This document shows, in pieces, positions 25,397 to 36,030 of a stretch of DNA of 64,000 nt (positions are counted from its first letter, which is position 1; each line of letters starts with the position of its first letter). Below the pieces are notes generated by a model. That model worked only from the letters and a program-made list of their open reading frames with translations, ran no database searches and was not told the origin of the DNA. The position numbers and the translations under genes were made by a program. Source of the DNA: Massilia timonae CCUG 45783 (lineage in GTDB: Bacteria; Pseudomonadota; Gammaproteobacteria; Burkholderiales; Burkholderiaceae_D); assembly GCF_000315425.1 (NCBI RefSeq), contig NZ_JH992924.1:736648-800647 (forward strand). The letters run 5' to 3'.

Positions 25397-26168
25397 CACC
25401 AAATCGAACCTGCCGGCCCTGGTCAGCCAGGTCGGCGAACTGGTGCTGGCCGGCTCGCTGGAGCACGCCGAAGAGGTGTTCTCCAGGGCCGCCGACGAGC
25501 ACGGCGACTACGCCGTGGCCCAGGTCCTGACCGAGCTGCCGCCGCAAGTGACGGCCCTGCACCTGTCGGGCTTCGACGGCGCCAAGACCTCGCTGGCGAC
25601 CATGCTGGTGCCGCCCAAGGCCTGGGCCGACAGCCTGGCCTTCATCGCCGCCACCTGGCCCGACAACCTGATCGAAGACGATCCCGAGCGCATCGCCGAG
25701 AACCTGTTCAACCACGTGCACGGCGTGGTCTACGCCCAGGACGACGAGGAACGCCGCAACGAGCTGCTCGAGGCGGCGTCCGCCACCGACCATGGCGCGA
25801 CCGTGTTCGCGATCCTGTGGTCGCTGGCGCCGAAGGAAATCCTGGAAGTGGCGGGCGAGATCCTGTCGAAAGGCCGCTACGTCAGCGGCCAGACCAGCGC
25901 CGACAGCGACGTCGTGCCGCTGGCGGTCGACCTGGCCAAGGCCACCGAGGACGGCTGGGAGCGTTCGCTGCTCGAGCTGTTCCCGGAATTCCGCCACAGC
26001 GCCGAGATGGCCGAGATCGAGCTCCCCGACGATCCGGACGAAGAGTCCGAGTTCATGCAGCGTTCGACCCGCGACCTCCTGCTGCGCCTGCGCAAGCAAG
26101 TACCGTCGGTGCGCAGCATGCCGCGCCGCAGCCCGCGCCGCAGCATGGGCACGGACATCTTCTCGTGA
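25386..26168 (+). CDS. unknown protein, middle gene of coupled trio
   Basis: A 260-residue, mainly helical, acidic protein whose last 25 residues are basic (SMPRRSPRRSMGTD). The ATG at 25386 lies inside the end of the previous gene after GAAGGAGA, and the following gene begins 18 bases after its stop, so all three appear co-translated. There is no membrane helix, signal peptide or catalytic motif. A possible alpha-solenoid character is suggested by repeated helix pairs, without a clear repeat consensus. Confidence 0.78.
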   Translation: MSDDTKSNLPALVSQVGELVLAGSLEHAEEVFSRAADEHGDYAVAQVLTELPPQVTALHLSGFDGAKTSLATMLVPPKAWADSLAFIAATWPDNLIEDDPERIAENLFNHVHGVVYAQDDEERRNELLEAASATDHGATVFAILWSLAPKEILEVAGEILSKGRYVSGQTSADSDVVPLAVDLAKATEDGWERSLLELFPEFRHSAEMAEIELPDDPDEESEFMQRSTRDLLLRLRKQVPSVRSMPRRSPRRSMGTDIFS

Positions 26169-26185
26169 CGGGAGCCGCCGCTGAT

Positions 26186-27064
26186 ATGTTGCCAGCCATC
26201 GTCATCGAACAACCGCCGCGCCTGATCCGCGCCATCAAGCTGCTGCCGGGCGAAGCCACGCCCGACGAAGCGGCGATCCTGGCCGACGAGCTGTCCGGGA
26301 TCACCGCCATGGTGGCCGAGAAGTTCACCAACGACCGCACCGCCGAAGGGATCCAGCGCGCGCTGCTCTTGAGCATTGGCTGTGTTTCGCTGGGTCTCGA
26401 ACACCTCATCCAGAGCGAGGACGAGGGCGACCTCGACGCGCTCGACATCCTGGTGGGCGAGGGCGCCGAGCACGCCTTCCAGGCGGGTTTCCGCATGATC
26501 CGCGAGCTGGCCGCGCTGCCCGAGGACAGCCTGGTGAGCGAGTACGACAACGATCCGGTCTATGCCCAGCGGCGCCTGAAGGAGCTGTTCGTGGACATCT
26601 GCACCGCCGACCCGGGCGAATCGTGGTCGGGCTACGAGCGCTTCCTGGGCCAGGTCCAGCAGCGCCAGCAGGTCCAGGCGATCGTCAAGGCCGCCGAATG
26701 GCTGCGCAAGAACCACTACGAAGGCCCGGTCAAGGACCCGGACCTGAACGCCGAGGGCGTGATCGCCATGGCGATCATCTTCGCGGCGGAAGGCGGCGCG
26801 CGCATCACGGCGCGCACCGGCCAGGCGGAGTTCGAGCGCTTCGTGAAGGCGGTGCGCAAGCACCGGCCCGATTTCGAGCAGGGCTGGGCCGAGTTCATGG
26901 CGCGCATCCCGCCGGCCCACCAGGCCGTCGTGGCCGAGCGCATCGACATCTACCGCAAGCACTGCACGGTGCTGGAGCAGATCGGGACGAATGCGACCAT
27001 GGGCCAGCTGATGGCCGAGCTGGAGAACTACGCCGGTTCCGAACTGGATCCGGAATACCCTTGA
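26186..27064 (+). CDS. unknown protein, last gene of coupled trio
   Basis: A 292-residue soluble protein, predicted helical from its pattern, with an N-terminal segment VIEQPPRLIRAIKLLPGEATPDEA and a C-terminal helix ending AELENYAGSELDPEYP. No family was recognised. ATG 26186 follows GGGAG at 26170-26174; a GTG overlapping the previous stop (26165) is an alternative. The MFS gene starts 2 bases after its stop. The three genes may form a complex; this is inferred from coupling only. Confidence 0.78.
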   Translation: MLPAIVIEQPPRLIRAIKLLPGEATPDEAAILADELSGITAMVAEKFTNDRTAEGIQRALLLSIGCVSLGLEHLIQSEDEGDLDALDILVGEGAEHAFQAGFRMIRELAALPEDSLVSEYDNDPVYAQRRLKELFVDICTADPGESWSGYERFLGQVQQRQQVQAIVKAAEWLRKNHYEGPVKDPDLNAEGVIAMAIIFAAEGGARITARTGQAEFERFVKAVRKHRPDFEQGWAEFMARIPPAHQAVVAERIDIYRKHCTVLEQIGTNATMGQLMAELENYAGSELDPEYP

Positions 27065-27066
27065 GC

Positions 27067-28275
27067 ATGACCGCCCCCGGCGCGCGCATCGCCTCCGGCA
27101 GCCCGGAGTTCCGGCGCATCAACCGCGCGATGGCGTTCGGGGGCTTTTCCATCTTCGCCCTGCTGTACTGCGTCCAGCCTTTGATGCCGCTCCTGGGCCA
27201 TGACTTCCGGCTGTCGCCGGCCCAGAGCAGCCTGGTGCTGTCGGTGTCCACCGCCACCCTGGCGCTGGCGCTGCTGGGCTCTTCCAGCGTGGCCGAGCGC
27301 TTCGGCCGCAAGACAGTGATGGTGGCCTCGATGATCAGCGGGGCGGTGCTGACCCTGGCCTGCGCCTTCGCCGCCAATTACACGCAACTGGTCGCCGTGC
27401 GCGGCCTGATGGGCCTGATGCTGGGCGGCTTGCCGGCCGTGGCCATGGCCTACCTGAGCGACGAGATCGAGCCGACCTCGCTCGGCCTGTCGATGGGCAT
27501 GTACATCAGCGGCAGCGCCTTCGGCGGCATGAGCGGGCGGGTGATCTCGGCCTTCATCAGCGACGTCGCGTCGTGGCGCGTGGCGGTCGGGCTGCTCGGC
27601 GCGGCCGGGCTGTACGCGGCCTGGGAATTCTCGCGCAGCCTGCCGCCGTCGCGCCATGGCGGCGCGCTGCCGGCGCGCGGCCCCGGCTTCGTCGACGGCC
27701 TGCGCATCCATTTGCGCGACCCGGGCCTGCCGTGGCTGTTCGCGCTGCCGTTCCTGCTGATGGGGGCGTTCGTCAGCCTGTACAACTACATCGGCTACCG
27801 CCTCCTGGCGCCGCCGTTCGGGCTGCGCCAGAGCGCGGTCGGGCTGTTGTCGCTGCTCTACCTGCTGGGCATTTTCAGCTCGATGTGGGCCGGCAAGCTG
27901 GGCGACCGCCTGGGCCGGCGCAACGTGCTGTGGCTGCTGATGGGGGTGATGATCGCGGGCTTGCTGGTGACCCTGGTCGATTCGGTGGTCGCCGTGGTGC
28001 TGGGCGTGGGCGTGGCCACCTTCGGCTTCTTCGCCGCCCATTCGGTGGCCAGCAGCTGGGTCGGACGGCGTGCGCAGCCGCCGCAGGCGCTGGCCTCGGG
28101 CATCTACCTGTTCTTCTATTATCTCGGCTCGAGCGTGGTGGGGTGGTTTACCGGCTATGTCTACGAGCACTGGGCCTGGCCCGGAGTGGTGGCGCTGCTG
28201 GGCGCGATCCTCGGCGTCGGCCTGCTGATCGCGCTGCGCCTGCGCAGGCTGGCGCCGGTGCCGCTGCTGAGCTGA
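27067..28275 (+). CDS. MFS transporter, YnfM/arabinose-efflux-like
   Basis: A 402-residue protein with 12 hydrophobic segments. Motif A reads SSSVAERFGRKTVM in loop 2-3, repeated in weaker form as GKLGDRLGRRNVLW in loop 8-9. The N-terminal helix FGGFSIFALLYCVQPLMPLL with a Gln-Pro is typical of the YnfM-like drug-efflux branch. It follows the unknown trio by 2 bases, so it may share their transcript. The substrate is unknown. Confidence 0.87.
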   Translation: MTAPGARIASGSPEFRRINRAMAFGGFSIFALLYCVQPLMPLLGHDFRLSPAQSSLVLSVSTATLALALLGSSSVAERFGRKTVMVASMISGAVLTLACAFAANYTQLVAVRGLMGLMLGGLPAVAMAYLSDEIEPTSLGLSMGMYISGSAFGGMSGRVISAFISDVASWRVAVGLLGAAGLYAAWEFSRSLPPSRHGGALPARGPGFVDGLRIHLRDPGLPWLFALPFLLMGAFVSLYNYIGYRLLAPPFGLRQSAVGLLSLLYLLGIFSSMWAGKLGDRLGRRNVLWLLMGVMIAGLLVTLVDSVVAVVLGVGVATFGFFAAHSVASSWVGRRAQPPQALASGIYLFFYYLGSSVVGWFTGYVYEHWAWPGVVALLGAILGVGLLIALRLRRLAPVPLLS

Positions 28276-28280
28276 GCGGC

Positions 28281-28520
28281 TCAGTTCGGAAAGCGGCCGT
28301 TGCGCGGCAGCGGCAGGATCGCCTCGGACACCGCCTGTTCGGGCGTCAGCCGGCGGCACGCGTGCGGACTTTGCAGGACGCGCTCGATCACGGTTGCAGG
28401 GACATTCTTGTATTCCATATAGCGCCGCGCCTGGGTGGCATCGCGCACGGCCAGGATGTTCAGGCCGCGCGCCACGGCGTTCGCGGTGGTTTCATCGCTG
28501 CGTCGTTGCCGCATTTGCAT
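28281..28520 (-). CDS. small protein of unknown function
   Basis: A 79-residue basic protein. A segment NAVARGLNILAVRDATQARRYMEYKNVPATVIERVL suggests two or three amphipathic helices; no family was recognised. The ATG at 28520 has AAAGG nine bases upstream; ATG 28514 and an earlier start at 28541 are alternatives. Its stop is 6 bases from the convergent MFS stop. Confidence 0.6.
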   Translation of the reverse strand: MQMRQRRSDETTANAVARGLNILAVRDATQARRYMEYKNVPATVIERVLQSPHACRRLTPEQAVSEAILPLPRNGRFPN

Positions 28521-28644
28521 CTCACAACACCTTTGCATCATTTACTGTCGAGTGCGGATGGTTCGGTATGCATCCGCGCGTCCGGGGATGATACCCCGTG
28601 ACGAAGACGATCTGCCAGCCTGGTCCGAAAAGTGTGCGCCAATG

Positions 28645-28670
28645 AAAAACGCCACGCTGGGCGTGGCGTT
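28645..28670 (-). terminator. intrinsic terminator of infA copy
   Basis: AACGCCACGC (28648-28657) and GCGTGGCGTT (28661-28670) form a 10-bp stem. On the minus strand it is followed by TTTC. Confidence 0.8.
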
Positions 28671-28694
28671 GCTTGCCGATGAGCGGCGCCCCGA

Positions 28695-28964
28695 TCAGCG
28701 ACGCGCCGCGCGGTTCACCGGCGGACGCGGACCGCTGCCGGTCTTGCCGAGGTGGCGGAAGGTGATCCGGCCCTTGCTCAGGTCGTAAGGCGACAGCTCC
28801 AGGCTGACCTGGTCGCCGGCGATGATGCGGATGTGGTTCTTGCGCATTTTGCCGGAGGTGTAGGCGATCAGCTTGTGGCCGTTTTCGCAATCGACGCGAT
28901 AACGCGAATCGGGCAGCACTTCAGCGACGACGCCATTCATTTCGATGAGTTCTTCTTTTGCCAA
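28695..28964 (-). CDS. infA: translation initiation factor IF-1, extended paralogue type
   Basis: An 89-residue IF-1. The S1/OB core is clear: AKEELIEMNGVVAEVLPDSR, then NGHKLIAYTSGKMRKNHIRI and GDQVSLELSPYDLSKGRI. Standard IF-1 is 72 residues; this one has an extra basic tail (GSGPRPPVNRAARR). It is not in a ribosomal protein operon (the usual secY-infA-rpmJ setting), so it is probably the second copy that many Burkholderiales carry. It should bind the 30S A site during initiation. It has its own terminator. Confidence 0.92.
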   Translation of the reverse strand: MAKEELIEMNGVVAEVLPDSRYRVDCENGHKLIAYTSGKMRKNHIRIIAGDQVSLELSPYDLSKGRITFRHLGKTGSGPRPPVNRAARR

Positions 28965-29525
28965 GATGGGCTCCTGTTAGTTGCAAATACGATATCAGGC
29001 CAGCCTGGCGCGAAGGCGCACGGGCGGGCGGTGAAGCGGCCCGCGCAAGCGGGCAGTGTAGGTGACCGTGGCGGCGCGGCGCAGGCGCCGTGCCGGGGAA
29101 TGAAAAAGCCCGCACATGCTGCAGGCCTCGATTCGATGTCAGGTATGACGGTTACTTCGTTGGGTGCGACGGCCCGCGTTCCGCGTCGCGCTTCAGGGCT
29201 GCGCTGCTGGCGCAGTATTCGTCCGCAGGAACACGATATGGGGACGGAATCAGGAATTTCCAGAGGCAATCTCGTGTCGCCAGCCCCAGCACTGCATGAC
29301 GCGCAACGCGCGCGAGGGGCGGTCGATGCCGCAGAACCGATAGTGTAGCACGGTTGGCGCCTTGCTGTCCCGGGTCGGCCTTGATGAGGATATAATCCCA
29401 GCAATATTCGTTACGTTGCGCTTGTACCGCGCGCGACGCCTCCCGATCCCGGGCCATCCCCCGTTCCGTCCCTCGTGCGCAGGCGCGGACGCGCGTGAAC
29501 CGGCCTACAGCCAGGGCTGCATTGC
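28965..29525. other. 560-base gap between infA and kaiC-like gene
   Basis: No convincing protein gene is seen. It contains a hairpin GCCCGC/GCGGGC near 29040-29055, a minus-strand terminator-like hairpin at 29103-29126, a minus-strand promoter-like pair (GGGACA at 29371-29366, TACACT at 29347-29342) and a plus-strand TATAAT at 29391-29396 that could serve the KaiC operon with a leader of about 120 bases. Confidence 0.55.
29103..29126 (-). terminator. orphan minus-strand terminator-like hairpin
   Basis: On the minus strand GCCTGC pairs with GCGGGC (29126-29121 with 29113-29108, one G-U pair, 7-base loop), followed by five T. No protein gene ends just upstream, so it may close a small RNA. Confidence 0.5.
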
Positions 29526-30990
29526 ATGAACGACCGCACTTCGACCGGCATTCCCGGTCTCGACGACATCCTGGGTGGCGGCCTGACGCCAAAACGCCTG
29601 TACCTGGTCGAGGGTTCTCCCGGCGCCGGCAAGACCACCCTCGGCCTGCAATTCCTGCTCGACGGCGTCGCCCGGGGGGAGAGCGGTATGTACATCACGC
29701 TGTCCGAGACCACCGACGAGCTGGTCGCGGTGGGTCACAGCCATGGATGGGACCTGGGCGCCCTGGCGATCGTCGAGCTGGCCGGCGACGACGACCTCGA
29801 CCCCCACTCGCAGCAATCGGTGTTCCATCCTTCCGAAGTCGAGCTGGGTGAAACGACGCGCAAGGTAATGGACCGGGTCGACGCGCTGCGGCCGATGCGC
29901 ATCGTGTTCGACAGCCTGTCCGAGGTGCGCCTGCTGGCCCAGAACCCGCTGCGCTACCGGCGCCAGATCCTGGCGCTCAAGCAGTTCTTCTCGGCGCGCG
30001 ACTGCACCGTGCTGCTGCTCGACGACAAGACCGCGGAATCCGACCAGCACCTGCACAGCCTGGCCCACGGCGTCATCAGCCTGGAGCAGATCACCAGGGA
30101 ATACGGCAAGGAGCGGCGCCGGGTCAACATCCTCAAGATGCGCGGCATCCGTTTCCGGGGCGGCTTCCACGACTACACGCTCGACACCGGCGGCATCGTC
30201 ATGTATCCGCGCCTGGTGGCCGCCGAACACGTGCGCGACTTCGCGCCGCAGGTCGGCTCGAGCGGTTCCGACGGCCTCGACGCGCTGCTCGGCGGCGGGC
30301 TGGTGCGCGGCACGAACACCCTGCTGGTGGGCCCGTCCGGCATCGGCAAGACGACGCTGTCGACGCGCTGCCTGCTGTCGGCGCTGCAGCGCGGCGAGCA
30401 GGCCTCGTACTACCTGTTCGACGAGGGGCTCGGCACCTTCTTCGCCCGCAGCATCCAGCTCGGTCTCGACCTGCGTCCCTATCTCGACAATGGCCAGCTG
30501 ACCATCGACCACTTCGATCCGGCCGAGCTGTCGCCCGGCGAATTCGCCCAGAAGCTGCGCGACGCGGTCGACCAGCGCCGCAGCCGCTTCATCGTCATCG
30601 ACAGCCTGAACGCCTATCTGCAGGCGATGCCGGGCGAGCACTTCCTGATCCTGCAGATGCACGAACTGCTGTCCTACCTGAACCAGCAGGGCGTGACCAC
30701 GGTGATGATCCTCGGCCAGCATGGCCTGATGGCCGATGCGCGCACCGACGTCGACCTGAGCTACCTGAGCGACAGCACGGTGCTGCTGCGCTTCTTCGAG
30801 GCGGGCGGCAAGGTGCGGCGCGCGATCAGCGTGATCAAGAGCCGCACCACCGAGCATGCCACCACCATCCACGAGCTGTTGCTGGGCGAGGGCGGGGTGC
30901 GCATCGGCGCGCCTTTGGTGGGATTCGAGGGCGTCCTGTCGGGGATGCCAACCTACCGCGGAGAAACGCCGCTGATGGCGCCGGCCGGGC

Positions 30991-31004
<14 letters not shown>
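29526..31004 (+). CDS. two-domain KaiC-like ATPase
   Basis: A 492-residue RecA-fold protein with two KaiC domains. Walker A motifs are GSPGAGKTT (residues 30-38) and GPSGIGKTT (about 268-276); acidic catalytic segments follow as LSETTDEL and FDEGLGTF. Around the KaiC CII phosphosites the sequence is LSYLSDSTVLL, so by alignment the Ser is kept and the Thr is Tyr. No KaiA or KaiB is present. In such proteobacterial systems KaiC-like proteins act as signalling ATPases, not proven clocks. It overlaps the hybrid kinase gene by 14 bases. Confidence 0.9.
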
Positions 31005-32741
<1,737 letters not shown>

Positions 32742-32745
<4 letters not shown>

Positions 32746-33299
32746 GCGACTCCACCGCGCCGTTCGACTATGAAGCCGCGCTCGCGGCCTGCGCGCGCGG
32801 CGACCGCCATGCGCTGCGCCGCCTGTATGACCAGGAAAGTCCGCGCCTGCTGTCCGTGGCCCTGCGCATCGTGCGCGAGCGCCAGGCGGCCGAGGACGTA
32901 TTGCATGACGCTTTCGTCGCCATCTGGACCCGCGCCGCGAGCTTCGAGCCGACCCGAGGCTCGGGCCGCGGCTGGATGTACACCGTGGTGCGCCACGCGG
33001 CGCTCGATGCGGTGCGCGACGGCGCCCGCGAAATCAACGTTGGCGAGGAAGCCTTCGATGCCTTGAGCACCGATGCCTTCGATCCCGGCATGCAGGACGC
33101 GTTCGAACTGCGCCAGGACATGGGACGCCTGCACGACTGCCTGAACCGGCTCGACGTCGCCAAGCGCAACAGCATCCTGCACGCCTATGTCGATGGGCTG
33201 TCGCACAGCGAGATCGCCGATCGCCTCAAGTCGCCGCTGGGAACGGTGAAGGCCTGGATCAAGCGCGGCCTGAGCGCGCTGCGGGAGTGCATGGTATGA
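32742..33299 (+). CDS. ECF sigma factor with RskA-type partner
   Basis: A 185-residue protein. Region 2 spans about 25-95 (YDQESPRLLSVALRIVRERQAAEDVLHDAFVAIW, broken here only for description), and region 4 ends with HSEIADRLKSPLGTVKAWIKRGL. It matches the SigK/RpoE-like ECF group that pairs with RskA anti-sigma factors. It starts inside the kinase stop (ATGA) and its stop overlaps the next start, so four genes from kaiC to anti-sigma are translationally linked. Confidence 0.9.
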
Positions 33300-33988
33300 G
33301 CGAACGGTTCGATCCCTATGAGCTGGCCGGCGAATACGTGCTCGGCACCCTGTCGCGCGAGCGCCGCCGCGAAGTCGACGCCATGTTGCCGAACGACGCC
33401 ACGCTGCGCGCCGCCGTCGCCTATTGGGAAGAGCGGTTGCTGCCCCTGAGCGCGCTGGTCGAGCCGGTGGCGCCGCCCCCCGCGCTGTGGACGCGCATCG
33501 AGCGCAGCCTCGGGCCGGCGTCCGTGTCCGCCGTCGCCCGTCCGGGCTGGTGGGAACGCCTGGGCCTGTGGCGCGCGCTGGCCGCCGGCGGCTTCGCCGC
33601 CGCCGCGATCATGGCGGCCGTGGTCGGCGTGCGCCAGTTCGAGGTCGCGCAGCCGCGCTACATGGTGGTGCTGGCGGCGCCGCAGAACGCGGGGCCGGGC
33701 TGGGTGCTGGAGCTGGTGGCCGACGACACGCTGCGCCTCGAGCCGCTGGTCACGACCGAGGTCCCGGCCGATCGCGCGCTGCAGCTGTGGACCAAGGCCG
33801 ACGACTGGGAAGGTCCGGTCTCGCTGGGGCTGGTCAAGCCGGGCGAGGCGGTCGAGGTCAAGCTCGCCAAGCTGCCGAAGGTGGTGCCGAACCAGCTGTT
33901 CGAGATTACATTGGAACCGGCCGCCGGCTCACCGATCGGCCGTCCGACCGGCCCCATTCTCTACATCGGGCGCGCGGTCAGGATATAG
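33296..33988 (+). CDS. RskA-family anti-sigma factor
   Basis: A 230-residue protein. The N-terminal anti-sigma domain reads FDPYELAGEYVLGTLSRERR and lacks Cys/His zinc ligands. One membrane helix lies at about 98-116 (AAAIMAAVVGV). The C-terminal extracytoplasmic domain ends with the RskA-type segment LFEITLEPAAGSPIGRPTGP. It should hold the preceding sigma factor at the membrane. Its TAG stop (33986-33988) coincides with the TA target and first base of a MITE-like element. Confidence 0.9.
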   Translation: MSERFDPYELAGEYVLGTLSRERRREVDAMLPNDATLRAAVAYWEERLLPLSALVEPVAPPPALWTRIERSLGPASVSAVARPGWWERLGLWRALAAGGFAAAAIMAAVVGVRQFEVAQPRYMVVLAAPQNAGPGWVLELVADDTLRLEPLVTTEVPADRALQLWTKADDWEGPVSLGLVKPGEAVEVKLAKLPKVVPNQLFEITLEPAAGSPIGRPTGPILYIGRAVRI

Positions 33989-34164
33989 GGAAGCACTGAT
34001 TTATTCATGGCGGCGCGCTCGTCCACGAGAAAATGCGCCCTGCGGCGTTGCAAATCCTCGCGATACCACGCGGTATCGCTGCGGTTTGTGCGCGGCCGGC
34101 GAGGCCTTGCCGGGCACATTTTTCGTGACCGATCGCAGCCCGCCAGAATAAATCAGTGCTTCCC
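33988..34164. mobile_element. 177-bp MITE-like element with 19-bp terminal inverted repeats
   Basis: GGGAAGCACTGATTTATTC at 33988-34006 and its exact inverse at 34146-34164 bound the element. Both are flanked by TA, a possible target duplication. Symmetry continues inward with TGGCGG/CCGCCA and GAAAATGCGCCC/GGGCACATTTTTC, and the centre is a perfect dyad GCGATACC-ACGC-GGTATCGC (34060-34079), so the whole element can fold into one long hairpin. No transposase is encoded. The end sequence resembles IS5-like termini, from memory. Confidence 0.75.
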
Positions 34165-34197
34165 TAGGCGGCAGCCCGCATGCCGCCGCCCGGATCA

Positions 34198-35856
34198 TCA
34201 GCGTAGCCAGATCGCGATATCGCGCACGCCTGGCCCGCTGTTGCCACTACTGCCGCCGATCACCGACGTCGCCGGCGTCGCCGCGCCATTGACCAGGGTT
34301 GCCGCGCCGCTGCTCAGGTTCACCCGGTACAGCGAGCTGGGGCCGCCGGCCGTGGTGCGCAGCGCCGCCAGCACCAGGCCGTTCTCGCCGCCGCCGATGT
34401 CCATGGCGCCTGCGCCCGCCACCGTCACGCCCAGCGGTCCGACGTCGACCAGCGTGCCGTCGTTCGGCGGATTCTGCAGCGCCAGCACCGAACTGGCGCC
34501 GTCGACGTCGAACAGCTGGGTCGAGGCCGGGGTCGGGATGCTGTTGGTGTAGGCCGCGGCCACCACGCGTGGGGCCACGCCGGCGCGGTTGATGTTGCCG
34601 TCGGTGGTGGTGGCGCCGGTGTCGACGTTGATGCGCAGGCTCTGGCCGCTGTCGCTGATCACGCGCAGGCGGTCGGCGACCGGGTTGAAGTCGACCGCAA
34701 ATGCGGTTCCCTGCATGGCGGTGTAGGGCGCGCTCGTGTCGGCGCCGTCGGCGGCGAGCGTCGCCTTGACGCTGGCGGCGCCGGTGGCCGGGTCGATGGT
34801 GACCAGGCGCGCGTTGCTCGTCAGGCCGTACAGCCTGCTGTCTTTCGGCCGCACGTCGATGCCGACCAGGGTTTCGCCGCCGGCCAGGCCGGTGATGGCG
34901 ACGTTGGTGTCGATGGTATTCGGCGAACCGACCTTGAAGCCCATCAGCCGGTTGTCGTTCGAGAGACCCAGCACGACCGGCGCCGCGGCGCCGCGCAGCG
35001 CGATGCCGCGGATGTCTTCGGTGACGCCGAGCGCGCCGATGAGCGTCGTGGGGGCGCTGGTGGCGGCCAGGTTCACGCCATACAGGTTACGCGCGCCGCC
35101 GACGGTGGCGACCATGTATCCCATATTCGTGCGCGCATCGATGTCGAAGCCGTTGGCGGCGCCGATGGTCACGCCCAGCGGCACCGGCGTGGCCAGGGCG
35201 CCGCTGTTCGGCGGATTCTGCGTGTACAAGGTCGAGTTGGCGCCATCGATGCCGTACAGCGTGGTCGAGCCGGTGCCGGCGAACGAGTTGGTGTAGGCCG
35301 AGGCCGAGATCGCGGCGCCGGCCGCGCCGCCATTGATGCCGCCGTCGGTGGTGGTGGCGCCGGTGTCGACGTTGATGCGCAGGTTCTGGCCGGTATTGCC
35401 GACGATGCGCAGGCGGTCGGCCATCGGGTTGAAGTCGACGCCAAAACTCGTGCCGGCCAATGCGGTGAACGGTTCCGTGGTGTCGGCGGCATCGGCGACA
35501 AGGCGCGATTTGTTGGTGGCGGCGCCGGTGGCGGCGTCCAGCGTGTACAGGCGGCCGGTCGAGCCGACGCCGTACAGCATGCCGTCGGCCGGCCGCACGT
35601 CGATGCCGACCAGGTTCTCGCCGCTCTGCAGGCCCGTCACCAGCACGTTGGTGCGAATGGCGCCCGGCGTGGCGCGGTCGAACGACACCAGGCGGTTGCT
35701 GGTGGTCAGGGCGACCACGTCGCCGACGGTGGCGGCGGGCGGCGGCGTGGTGGTCGGCGGCGAGGCGTGATCGTCGTCGCTGCTGCTGCCGCAGGCGGCC
35801 AGGGCAAGGGCGATCGACGAGACGAGAGCGAGCTTGGTGAATTGCGGTTGGGTCAT
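34198..35856 (-). CDS. lipoprotein with two tandem DUF4394 domains
   Basis: A 552-residue protein. The lipobox LAAC follows a short signal peptide, then a Ser/Asp/Pro linker. Two homologous halves of about 245 residues follow: the first has VGIDVRPADGMLYGVGSTGRLYTLD and the second VGIDVRPKDSRLYGLTSNARL, each followed by RLRI/RVI..GQ(N/S)LRINVDTGATTTDG. This internal duplication gives a beta-propeller-like pattern typical of DUF4394. It has no known enzymatic role. A 34-base perfect palindrome lies 107 bases upstream. Confidence 0.88.
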   Translation of the reverse strand: MTQPQFTKLALVSSIALALAACGSSSDDDHASPPTTTPPPAATVGDVVALTTSNRLVSFDRATPGAIRTNVLVTGLQSGENLVGIDVRPADGMLYGVGSTGRLYTLDAATGAATNKSRLVADAADTTEPFTALAGTSFGVDFNPMADRLRIVGNTGQNLRINVDTGATTTDGGINGGAAGAAISASAYTNSFAGTGSTTLYGIDGANSTLYTQNPPNSGALATPVPLGVTIGAANGFDIDARTNMGYMVATVGGARNLYGVNLAATSAPTTLIGALGVTEDIRGIALRGAAAPVVLGLSNDNRLMGFKVGSPNTIDTNVAITGLAGGETLVGIDVRPKDSRLYGLTSNARLVTIDPATGAASVKATLAADGADTSAPYTAMQGTAFAVDFNPVADRLRVISDSGQSLRINVDTGATTTDGNINRAGVAPRVVAAAYTNSIPTPASTQLFDVDGASSVLALQNPPNDGTLVDVGPLGVTVAGAGAMDIGGGENGLVLAALRTTAGGPSSLYRVNLSSGAATLVNGAATPATSVIGGSSGNSGPGVRDIAIWLR

Positions 35857-35962
35857 GATGTGTCCTCAGTAAGAATTGCTTGCTTGAATTCATTGGGGGC
35901 GCATCGCGGCCGGGTCGGCTGCAATGTTGGCGTTGGTACTACGCGCCAGATGCAGGAATGGA

Positions 35963-35996
35963 TGCACCTTGTGAAAAAATATTTTCACAAGGTGCA
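35963..35996. promoter_or_regulatory. 34-base perfect palindrome, operator or hairpin
   Basis: The arms are 15 bases each (TGCACCTTGTGAAAA and its inverse) with a 4-base centre AATA. It lies between the MFS stop (36031) and the DUF4394 start (35856), both on the minus strand. There is no T-run after it, so it fits an operator for the DUF4394 gene better than a classical terminator. Confidence 0.55.
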
Positions 35997-36030
35997 GAGA
36001 ATAGTGATGGCGACGGTGGCCGCCGGGGCG

